Below, piece after piece: positions 8,123-16,125 of a stretch of DNA of 64,000 nucleotides (within the stretch, counting starts at the first letter, position 1; every line of letters starts with the position of its first letter). Source of the DNA: JADKCZ01 sp963786945 (GTDB lineage Bacteria > Myxococcota > Myxococcia > Myxococcales > Anaeromyxobacteraceae); contig CAWBAO010000003.1 of NCBI GenBank assembly GCA_963786945.1, positions 558,001 to 622,000 on the forward strand. Direction: 5' to 3'. The notes under the pieces were generated by a model. It was not told where the DNA came from. It searched no databases and saw only the letters and a list, made by a program, of their open reading frames with translations. Position numbers and translations under genes: made by a program.

Positions 8123-11100
8123 AACAGGCCGATGGTGAAGTGGACCGCCCAGAGGCGCTCGTTGAGCTGGTAGTCGGGCAGCAGGTTGAAGCCGAAGTCG
8201 AGGGCCGCCGGCCCCACCGGCGTGACGAAGCGGACGCCGCCGCCGGCGTTGGGGCGGAGGTCGAGCAGCCGGAAGTTGGCCGGGTTGGCCCAGAGGTTGC
8301 CGAGATCGGCGAAGAGCCCCAGCTCCAGGCTCCCGGAGAGGCCGATCCGCAGCTCCCCCTTGAACACCAGGAAGCCCTCGCCGCCCTCGCTGATCACGCG
8401 GCGGCCGTTCTCCAGGTCCCGGCCCGGCCCGGTGCAGCCCGCCCCGGAGATCGAGCTGGAGCAGTGGTTCCGCTGCTCGGCCAGGCTGCCGCGCAGGTCC
8501 TGGGCCACCATCTCCTCCTCGGCGTAGCCACGCATGCTGGTGGCGCCTCCCAGGAAGAAGCGCTTGGGGACGATGGTGCGTGAGCTGGGGTCGAGGGGGT
8601 AGACGCGGCCCCCCCGGGCCGAGAGGGCCAGGGTGGTGCGCTGGGTCACGGGCAGGTAGGCGGTGGCCGTCCCCATCAGCTTGACGAGGTTGCTGTAGAT
8701 GTCGCTGCCCGGGAAGAAGCCCAGGTAGGTCTCGCCCGGCGCGCCCACCGAGTGGGCCCACTCGGCCGAGCCGGTGGCCAGCCACCCGGAGTGTGGATGG
8801 GTGGGATCGTCGCGGTAGTCGAGGGTGGCCGATGGCCGGATGGACTGGAGCGAGGTGGTGCCCTGGTCGAAGCGGAGCCGCTCCAGGTCGGCCTGGGTCA
8901 GGTAGTCGGTGGTCCCGGTGCGCAGCAGGTTGCCGACCATCAGCTCGTACTGGAGCGAGAAGGTGATGCGCCTGGTGACCGGGAGGTCGACCCCCAGCAC
9001 CGTCGAGATGTCGGACATGTCGTAGGCCAGCCGCCGGAGGCGCTCGGCGATCAGCTCGAGGTGGGCGGCCAGCGGCCACGAGGTGAGCTGGGGGGCGCGC
9101 AGGCCGACGTCGGCCCGTCCCTCCCAGCGGCTCTTGGGACTGACGTCCTGCAAGGTCCGGGCGACCTGGATCGGGTAGTTCACCTTGGCCCGCATGGTCA
9201 GCTCCAGCGCCCGGCCCAGCAGGTTGGGCTGGCCCGACTCGATCGAGGCGCGTGGCCCGTTGGCGATGGAGTACCCGAGCCCGGTCGCCACCCAGCGCCA
9301 GGGGCGCTCCGCCAGCTCGACGTTGAGGTCCTTGACCGCCTCGGGGGTCTCGGCATCGGAGAGCCGCAGCGCCACCGAGCGGAAGACCCCCAGCCCCAGC
9401 AGGGCGGCCTGCGTCTTCGCCACCGCCTCGGGGTCGTACGGCTCCCCCTCCCTCACCGAGATGGCGCGACGGATCACCGAGGCCTTGGTGCGATGGTTCC
9501 CGGTCACCAGCACCCGGCCGATCCGGACGCGCGGCCCCTCCTCGATGACGAAGCGCAGCGCCGCCGCGTGGCGGGCGCGGTCGATCTCCTCCTTGGCCTC
9601 CACCCGGGCGTAGAGGAAGCCGCGGGCCAGGTAGAGCCGCTGCAGCGCCGAGCGGGTGGCCTCCACCTTGTCGAACGCCAGCGGCTGCCCCGGGGCCAGC
9701 CGGGCCTCCCGGGCCAGGTCGGTGAGGGGCACCTGGGCGTTCCCCTCGAAGCCGATCGAGTCGACGGTGGTCTGCTCCCCCTCGCGCAGCCGGACCACCA
9801 CGTCGAGCTGCCCGCTCCCGGCCTCGGCGTCGATCGACCAGCCGAGCAGGGCCGCGTCGAGGTAGCCGTCGTTCTGGTACTCGTCGACCAGGCGCTGCAG
9901 CGCCCGGTCGATCTGCACCTCGTCGATCACGGTCTCCGGCGGCGGGCGGGGCGGCGGCGCCCGCCGCGGCGGCGCGGTGGGGATGGAGGCCTCCAGCGCC
10001 CGGGCCGCGTCGTTGGAAAGGCTCTCGGGCGGCGCCCCCTGGTCCTCCTCGAGCAGCGCGCGGAGCCGCTCGCGCACCGCCGCCTCGCCACGCCCTGCCG
10101 CCCCCTCCACGCGCAGCGTGCGCAGCCGGTAGGCCCGCCCCTCGGTGACGTGGATGGTCACCACCAGGCCGCCGCCGACGCGCCGCTCCTCGGCCTCGAT
10201 GCGGGCCAGCGCGTACCCGTGGGCACGGTAGAAGGCCCGCAGCCGCTCCACGCCGGCGTCGATGGCGGCGCCGTCGAGCGCCGCCCCGCCGCCGAGCTGG
10301 AGCTGCGCCTCCAGGTCGGCTCGCGCGAACGACTCGGCGCCGCGGACCTCCACCGCCATGGGCGGACCGGGCTGGACCGGGATCTCCACCTCGACGCCGC
10401 CGGGCACCTGGTGCAGCACCGGCGTGCCGACCCGGCCGCGCCGGTGGCCGGTGGCGTGCACCGCCGCCAGCAACACGTCCAGGTCGGTGCGCAGCCGCTC
10501 CTCCAGCAACACCTCGCCGGGCCGGGTCGCCAGCCGGGCCAGCAGCCCGGCCTCGTCCACCCCGGCGCCCGGCAGCCGCACCACCTTCACCACGGTGGGC
10601 GGCCCGGCCGCCACCCGGAGGCGCAGCGTCGCGCCCGGCTCCCCGGCCAGCGTCCCGGTCACCACCGCGGCCAGGTACCCCTTGCGCCGCAGGGCCGCCC
10701 GGGCCCGGGCCGAGGCCTTCTCCACGTCGTCCTGGTCGATGGGATCGCCCAGGGTCAGCTGCAGCTCGCTCCGGAGCTCCCGCTCGCCGAGCGGTGACGG
10801 GCCGTCGAGCTCCACGACCACGCCGGTGAGGAGGCGGGGGGGCAGGCACTCGATGGCCAGGTCCACCCAGCGCCCGACCTGCCCGGCCGGAGGCGCCGCC
10901 TCGGCCCCGGTGATCACCACGTCACGGCAGCGCCCCGACTGGAAGAGCCGGGTGGCGGTGAGGCGCAGCGCCGGGATGGTCACCGGCGCCCCGGGCTGCA
11001 GGGTCACCAGCCCCTCCAGCGCCAGCCGGTCCACCTGCTCGGGGAGCCGCAGCTGGACCGTGGCGGCGCGCCGGGCTCCGGTCCCGGCCTCCTCGGCGGC

Positions 11101-11196
11101 CGCCGTCGGAGGGGCGGGATCCGGCCGCGGCGCGGCCGGCCAGGCCGCCCCGGGGACCAGCGCCAGGGCGAGGAGCGCGACGCCGCCGAGCCTCAC
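8119..11196 (-). CDS. tamA: Omp85-family outer-membrane assembly protein (TamA/BamA-like) with about seven POTRA-like repeats
   Basis: Outer-membrane beta-barrel protein that helps insert or export envelope proteins; with TamB it would form a trans-envelope assembly. The GTG start at 11196 overlaps the tamB stop (GTGA). It has a signal peptide (LGGVALLALALVPGAAWPA), then POTRA-like units about every 75-90 residues up to about residue 640; the last two are clearest (VDSIGFEGNAQVP and RVLVTGNHRTKASVIRRAI). A 16-strand type barrel domain follows, ending in a C-terminal Phe (HFTIGLF), the usual outer-membrane sorting signal. 1025 residues is far longer than E. coli TamA (about 577), because of the extra POTRA units. 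The tamB neighbour favours TamA over BamA. Confidence 0.82.
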   Translation of the reverse strand: MRLGGVALLALALVPGAAWPAAPRPDPAPPTAAAEEAGTGARRAATVQLRLPEQVDRLALEGLVTLQPGAPVTIPALRLTATRLFQSGRCRDVVITGAEAAPPAGQVGRWVDLAIECLPPRLLTGVVVELDGPSPLGERELRSELQLTLGDPIDQDDVEKASARARAALRRKGYLAAVVTGTLAGEPGATLRLRVAAGPPTVVKVVRLPGAGVDEAGLLARLATRPGEVLLEERLRTDLDVLLAAVHATGHRRGRVGTPVLHQVPGGVEVEIPVQPGPPMAVEVRGAESFARADLEAQLQLGGGAALDGAAIDAGVERLRAFYRAHGYALARIEAEERRVGGGLVVTIHVTEGRAYRLRTLRVEGAAGRGEAAVRERLRALLEEDQGAPPESLSNDAARALEASIPTAPPRRAPPPRPPPETVIDEVQIDRALQRLVDEYQNDGYLDAALLGWSIDAEAGSGQLDVVVRLREGEQTTVDSIGFEGNAQVPLTDLAREARLAPGQPLAFDKVEATRSALQRLYLARGFLYARVEAKEEIDRARHAAALRFVIEEGPRVRIGRVLVTGNHRTKASVIRRAISVREGEPYDPEAVAKTQAALLGLGVFRSVALRLSDAETPEAVKDLNVELAERPWRWVATGLGYSIANGPRASIESGQPNLLGRALELTMRAKVNYPIQVARTLQDVSPKSRWEGRADVGLRAPQLTSWPLAAHLELIAERLRRLAYDMSDISTVLGVDLPVTRRITFSLQYELMVGNLLRTGTTDYLTQADLERLRFDQGTTSLQSIRPSATLDYRDDPTHPHSGWLATGSAEWAHSVGAPGETYLGFFPGSDIYSNLVKLMGTATAYLPVTQRTTLALSARGGRVYPLDPSSRTIVPKRFFLGGATSMRGYAEEEMVAQDLRGSLAEQRNHCSSSISGAGCTGPGRDLENGRRVISEGGEGFLVFKGELRIGLSGSLELGLFADLGNLWANPANFRLLDLRPNAGGGVRFVTPVGPAALDFGFNLLPDYQLNERLWAVHFTIGLF

Positions 11197-14100
11197 TCCT
11201 GCCACTCCCAGCGGAGGCGCAGGTCGATCCCGTGGTCGCCCGCGCGCTTGTCGGGGGTCTCGTTGTCCCACTGGTACTGGAGTGACGTGTTCTCCCCGAG
11301 CCGCAGCTCGGCCTGGGCCTTCTGCCCGGCGCGGGCGCCGGTGAGCGGGGCCTGGAAGCGAAGCTTGAGCCGATCCTTCAGCAGCCAGGACTCGAACTCG
11401 GCGCGCGGCTCCGCCTGGCTGGCACCCTCGGAGTAGGCGGAGGTGACCCGCACCGAGAGGTCCTGCAGGACCTCGCCGCGCGGCACGAAGCGCCGCACCT
11501 GCTCGTCGAGGCCCGACGCCGAGATCAGGGCCTGGGCGGCGGCCGCGGTGGCCACGCCCTGGACGCCGGCGCTGGCCGGGGTATCGCGCGAGGTGTAGCC
11601 CATGGAGAGCAGCGTGATGATGTCAGGCTGCGAGAGCGGAGGCGAGGACGTGAGCGCCAGCCGGGGCTCGGTGAGGGGGCCGAAGACGTGCATGAAGACC
11701 TGGTAGTCGCGCACCCGCGAGTCGCCGTGGACGTCGAGCGCCATCTCCACCCGGTTCCGCTCGGTGAAGTCGACCACCGCGTGGCCCAGCACGAACTCGT
11801 TGCCGCGGAACATGGCGCGGCTCCCCTCGGTCATGACCAGCGATCCGACCAGGCCGGGGGCCGCCAGGCTGCCCACCAGGGAGAGCTCGCCGCGCACCCC
11901 GCCGCGGGCCACGTCGTTCTCGATGCGGGCGTCGCCGTCCACCGCCAGCTGCAGGTCGAAGCGGAGCCACTCGGCCGCCTTGTCGTAGGTGCGGGCCGCC
12001 GCGTCGCGCCGCCGCCGCAGCTCGACGGCGCGCTTCTCGAGATCGACGTTCTCCGTGTAGCGGGCCTTGAGCACGTGCAGCCGCCCCGTCACCACCGTCT
12101 CCTCCGGCGTCCCGGCCGCCTCCAGCCGGCCCGAGAGCGTCATCGGCAGGTAGGCGGGGATGGCCACCGGCACCGCCTCCAGCTGGGCCTCCAGCCGCAG
12201 CCGGGTCGGGAGCATCCGCACCAGCTCCACCTCGCCCGACATGGTGGCCTTGCCGCCGTTGATGCGGGCCTCGGCCCCGTCGAAGATCACCCGGTTCTGG
12301 GAGAAGGAGAGGCCGCCGGTCAGCTCCTCGAAGACGGCGTTGGCCCCGCGCACCTGGAACCCGCCCTCCTCCACCTGCCCCTCCCCCAGCAGCTCCAGGG
12401 CCTCGGGGCTCCCGCCCACGTGGGCCTCCAGCCTGAGGCGGCCGTGGGGGCGGCGCAGCACCGGCACCAGGGTGGTCAGGAAGCTCAGGTCGATGACGCC
12501 GCTGGCGTCGAGATCGAGGTCGCGGCCGCCCCCCACCCCACCGCGGAGCGAGAACTCGGTGTTCGGGCCCCGGAACGAGAAGGCCTCGATGTCGAGCCGG
12601 CCGCCGTCGAAGCCCAGCACCACCGGCTCGGCGTTCTCCACCCGGAAGTCGCCGACCGTGGCGGTGAGCCGGCCCAGCTCGATGCGGCCGCGCGCGCTGG
12701 GCGGCGCCGCCAGCTCGCCGCTGGCCGTGGCCTGCCCCTCGACCGCCGTCCGGAAGCCGCTGGGTGGGCCGTTGGGCCAGAGCCGCGCCAGGTCCTCCAG
12801 CTTGAGGTCGACCCGGGCCTGGTAGGGCATGCGCCCGTCCAGGCTGGCCTCGGCGGTGAAGCGCAGCCCCTCGGCGCCGCCCGTCACCAGCAGCCGGCGC
12901 CCCTCGACGGTCCCGCCCAGCTGGACCGTGCCGAAGGCGGCGCCGCGGAACGACAGGGCGTCGCCGTTGGCCGCGAAGCGGACCTGGGGCTTCTCCCAGG
13001 AGCCCTCCAGCGCCGCGCTCCCCGAGACGGAGCCGGTCCAGCCTCCGCCCGGCAGCGCCAGCGTGGCGGCCGGCAGGCCGGCCGCCGAGAGCGTCAGCGA
13101 CCACGGCTGCGGCGCCTTGAACTCCCAGGTCCCCACCGCCCCCACCTTCCCGGGGCCCGAGGTCAGCTCCAGCCGGTCGAACTGGACCATGGCCGCCTTG
13201 CGCACCACGCCGGCAATCCGCCCCGCCTCGAAGGTTCGGCCCAGCACCTCGCTCGGGCCGAGGCGACCCTCGAACTGGACGTCGGGTGCGGCAGCCGGGC
13301 CGACCGCCGAGACCGTCAGGCCGTCGATGCGGCCGTCGATCACCCCGCGCAGGGCCCGGGAGCGGGGCAGCCAGTCGGCGATGGCGTCGAGGTAGTCGCG
13401 CACCCGCCCGCTGGCGGTGAACTGCGAGCCGGTGAGCCGGACCGGCGTGGCGGCGAGGTCCACGGCCAGCCAGCCGCGGTAGGCGCTCCCGCCCCGCTGC
13501 CCCTCCAGGTTGGAGAAGCGGAGCACCCGGTCGCCGGCGTGGGTCACGTCACCCGAGACCGTGCCCAGGTCGACGTCGAGGAAGCGGAACTGCTCCAGCC
13601 TCACCCTGGCCTCGGCGTGGGGCAGGCCGTAGGGGACCGCGCCGACGCGCGCCGTGACCGGGCCCCGGCCGGACATGGAGAGGCCGGCGATGTGGCCCAG
13701 CGGCGCCAGGTCCACCTCGCCCGAGGCCCGGACCTGGAAGCCGCGCTCGGTCGCGAAGTGGACCTCGGCGTCCACCTCGACGGCGCCGCGCCCCACCTCG
13801 ATGCGCGCCTTCTCGAAGGCCAGCCCGTCGCTGGTGACCAGGAAGGGGGCGAGGACGTGCCCCTGGGCGAACTCCACCATGGCCTGGTCGGTGGGCCTGG
13901 CCTGGCGCCACGGGCCGGTCAGCGCGCGGAAGTCGCGCATCTGGGCGTCGACGGTCACCGCCACGTGGGGAGGATGGATGGTGCCGGCCACCTGGCCGGT
14001 GCCGGTCATCCGGCCGGTGATCCAGGCGCCCGGCACCGAGAGCCGCTCCAGGATCTCGGCCAGGTCGACCCCGTCGAGCTGGGCGGTGGCCTCGATGGGG

Positions 14101-15128
14101 ACGCTGGCCTCCAGCTTCACCTCGCCCGAGGCCTTGAGCGTGCCGCCTCCGAAGGGGAGCGTGAGCCGGTCCACGATCACCTTGTCGCCGGCCAGCCTGG
14201 CCTCGGCGCGCCCCGCCCCGAGCTTGACGCCGCCGGTCCCGAGGTGGGTGAAGTCGACGGTGGCGCTCAGCTCCGGCGCGGCCGGGCGCCCCTTCACCCG
14301 GGCCTGCACCTGGAGCTGCGCATCCCAGCCGCCGGCCGACTCGCCGGCCAGCGCCACCAGCCGGGCCAGCGAGCCCTCGACGCTGGCGGTCAGGTCCAGC
14401 ACCGGGTGGCAGAGCGACTGGATCTGCCCGCGGACGCCCAGCGTGACGCCGTCCACGATCGCCCGGGAGCTGGCCAGCGACGCCCCCGAGAGGTCGAGCG
14501 CCACCTCGCCGTCGACGGCCGGGCCCCGCACCCGCCAGGAGCGTCCGGCCGCCGCCACCCTGGCCTCGGCGGCGCTGGCCGTGACCTGGAGCCGGCGCGC
14601 CGCGGTGCCGAAGCGCCAGCGCGACCGGAAGGTGCGCCGGGCCTCGACCTGGAGGCCGTCGACCGCGACGCGACCGCCGCCGTCGAGCGCCAGCTCCACC
14701 GCGCCGTCGGTGAGCTCGAGCCGCTGGATGTCGATCCGGCGCAGCTCGCGGGGCGGGCAGGGGCCCGGCGTGGCGGACGGCGGGGGGACGGTGGCCACCA
14801 CCCGCGGCCGCACCAGCCGCAGGCTCGCCAGCTCGAGGCGGTCTCCCAGCCCCTGGATCAGGGCCAGCCGCGCCTCGACGACCTCGGCGGTGAAGATGGG
14901 CGCCTCGGCCGGCCCCAGCCGCAGCCCCTCCGTCACCACCGACAGCGTGAGCGGATCGATGCGGCAGGCGGTGGTGGCCACCTCCAGCCCGGTGGCGGCG
15001 CCGACCCGGGCCGCGGCCAGCGCGCAGATCCGGTCGCCGGCCCAGCGGGTGCGCAGGACCGCCACGGTGCCGGCCACCATGGCCAGCATCAGGACGAGGA
15101 AGGCGAGGGCGATGCGGCGCTTCTTCAC
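11193..15128 (-). CDS. tamB: TamB/AsmA-like translocation and assembly protein
   Basis: Very large inner-membrane-anchored periplasmic protein of the TamB/AsmA family, thought to bridge the envelope as a hydrophobic groove for lipid or protein transfer. From the GTG at 15128 (VKKRRIALAFLVLMLAMVAG) there is a single N-terminal membrane anchor, about 1100 residues of repetitive beta-rich sequence, and a DUF490-type C terminus containing RVTSAYSEGASQAEPRAE and ending LRLRWEWQE. 1311 residues, similar to E. coli TamB (1259). A TTG at 15164 in frame would add 12 residues before the anchor and has no better ribosome site. The gene overlaps tamA by 4 nt, so the two are translationally coupled. No frameshift in almost 4 kb, unlike many neighbours. 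Confidence 0.87.
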   Translation of the reverse strand: MKKRRIALAFLVLMLAMVAGTVAVLRTRWAGDRICALAAARVGAATGLEVATTACRIDPLTLSVVTEGLRLGPAEAPIFTAEVVEARLALIQGLGDRLELASLRLVRPRVVATVPPPSATPGPCPPRELRRIDIQRLELTDGAVELALDGGGRVAVDGLQVEARRTFRSRWRFGTAARRLQVTASAAEARVAAAGRSWRVRGPAVDGEVALDLSGASLASSRAIVDGVTLGVRGQIQSLCHPVLDLTASVEGSLARLVALAGESAGGWDAQLQVQARVKGRPAAPELSATVDFTHLGTGGVKLGAGRAEARLAGDKVIVDRLTLPFGGGTLKASGEVKLEASVPIEATAQLDGVDLAEILERLSVPGAWITGRMTGTGQVAGTIHPPHVAVTVDAQMRDFRALTGPWRQARPTDQAMVEFAQGHVLAPFLVTSDGLAFEKARIEVGRGAVEVDAEVHFATERGFQVRASGEVDLAPLGHIAGLSMSGRGPVTARVGAVPYGLPHAEARVRLEQFRFLDVDLGTVSGDVTHAGDRVLRFSNLEGQRGGSAYRGWLAVDLAATPVRLTGSQFTASGRVRDYLDAIADWLPRSRALRGVIDGRIDGLTVSAVGPAAAPDVQFEGRLGPSEVLGRTFEAGRIAGVVRKAAMVQFDRLELTSGPGKVGAVGTWEFKAPQPWSLTLSAAGLPAATLALPGGGWTGSVSGSAALEGSWEKPQVRFAANGDALSFRGAAFGTVQLGGTVEGRRLLVTGGAEGLRFTAEASLDGRMPYQARVDLKLEDLARLWPNGPPSGFRTAVEGQATASGELAAPPSARGRIELGRLTATVGDFRVENAEPVVLGFDGGRLDIEAFSFRGPNTEFSLRGGVGGGRDLDLDASGVIDLSFLTTLVPVLRRPHGRLRLEAHVGGSPEALELLGEGQVEEGGFQVRGANAVFEELTGGLSFSQNRVIFDGAEARINGGKATMSGEVELVRMLPTRLRLEAQLEAVPVAIPAYLPMTLSGRLEAAGTPEETVVTGRLHVLKARYTENVDLEKRAVELRRRRDAAARTYDKAAEWLRFDLQLAVDGDARIENDVARGGVRGELSLVGSLAAPGLVGSLVMTEGSRAMFRGNEFVLGHAVVDFTERNRVEMALDVHGDSRVRDYQVFMHVFGPLTEPRLALTSSPPLSQPDIITLLSMGYTSRDTPASAGVQGVATAAAAQALISASGLDEQVRRFVPRGEVLQDLSVRVTSAYSEGASQAEPRAEFESWLLKDRLKLRFQAPLTGARAGQKAQAELRLGENTSLQYQWDNETPDKRAGDHGIDLRLRWEWQE

Positions 15129-15192
15129 GAGGCCGATTGTCCCGCCGCGGAGCCCGACCGCCAAGAGAGCGACACCGGGCGGCGGAACCGCG

Positions 15193-16113
15193 TCACTTGG
15201 TGAGCGACTCGAGGTACCGGTCGATGTCCCCGAGGTCGATGCGAGGGCGGGCGCTGGCCCGGTCGCCCTCGGCCGCCGCCGGGGGCGGAGGGGCCTCGAG
15301 GCCGATCAGCCCGAGGTCACGGGCCACCCGCTCGATGGCCCTGTCGTCGATCTCCCGGGTGCGGGCCACGAACCCCTCGAAGAGGGCGTTGTCGCAGATG
15401 GTGTTGATGAGCCGGGGGGTCCCGCGGGCCCGGGCGTGGATGGCCTGGAGGGCCGCCGTGGTGAAGGGGATGCGCGGCGCGCCGGCCAGCCGCAGCCGGT
15501 GCTGGACGTAGGCCTCGGTGTCCTCCGGCCGGAGCGGCTCGAGCCGGTACTTGAGCGCCACCCGCTGCGCCAGCGGCGGGTCGAGCCGGAGGTTGTCCTC
15601 GATCTCCGGCAGGCCGAAGAAGACGAAGGAGAGGAGCTTGCGCTCCGGCACCTCGAGGTTGAGCAGGCCGCGGAACTCCTCCATCAGCTCCCGCGAGGCC
15701 AGCATCTGCGCCTCGTCGATGAGCACCACCGCCTTCTTCCCCTGCTCGTAGATCCTCACCAGCCGCTGGTAGAGCTGCGACAGGAGCGCCAGCTTCTCCT
15801 CGGCGGGCGACTCGACGCCGAGCTGGAGGGCGATGCGCCGCAGCAGCCAGCCGGCGGTGATGCCGGAGTGGATGATGACCAGCAGCGCCGCCTCGTACTC
15901 CTCCTCGGGCAGGCTGTCGAGCATGCGCCGCGCCAGCGTGGTCTTGCCGGCGCCGATGTCCCCCACCAGCACCGCCAGCCCCTTCATGTTGGAGACGGCG
16001 TGGGTGAGCCGCATCAGCGCCTGGGCGTGCTGCGCCGAGCCGAAGTAGAAGCGCGACACCGGCGCGTTGGAGAAGGGCTCCTGGTTGAGCTCGAAGAAGT
16101 CGAGGTAGGTCAC
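15193..16113 (-). CDS. ExeA/GspA-like AAA ATPase
   Basis: AAA ATPase of the ExeA (general secretion A) type. The protein begins MTYLDFFELNQEPFSNAPV, the family's conserved N terminus, followed by Walker A GDIGAGKTT (about residues 51-59), Walker B VVLIDEAQML (about 128-137), and an arginine-finger/sensor region (PRLINTICDNAL near 235). 306 residues covers only the ATPase; the C-terminal peptidoglycan-binding domain and membrane helix of Aeromonas ExeA are absent. In Aeromonas ExeA helps place the type II secretin through the peptidoglycan; other relatives occur in polysaccharide and transposition operons. It starts 12 nt after the TPR gene, so the two are very probably cotranscribed and may work together. 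The precise role is unknown. Confidence 0.7.
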   Translation of the reverse strand: MTYLDFFELNQEPFSNAPVSRFYFGSAQHAQALMRLTHAVSNMKGLAVLVGDIGAGKTTLARRMLDSLPEEEYEAALLVIIHSGITAGWLLRRIALQLGVESPAEEKLALLSQLYQRLVRIYEQGKKAVVLIDEAQMLASRELMEEFRGLLNLEVPERKLLSFVFFGLPEIEDNLRLDPPLAQRVALKYRLEPLRPEDTEAYVQHRLRLAGAPRIPFTTAALQAIHARARGTPRLINTICDNALFEGFVARTREIDDRAIERVARDLGLIGLEAPPPPAAAEGDRASARPRIDLGDIDRYLESLTK

Positions 16114-16125
16114 GCCGTTCCTGAG

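Noticed and set aside
7166..10849. A 1227-codon open frame on the minus strand crossing several genes
   Set aside because: It lies over ppx, the MtnX-like gene and tamA in a different frame, with Arg/Pro/Gly-rich sense and no domain. It is typical of spurious frames in GC-rich DNA.
11688..15203. An 1171-codon open frame opposite tamB
   Set aside because: Antisense shadow of an intact tamB with biased composition and no start signal.
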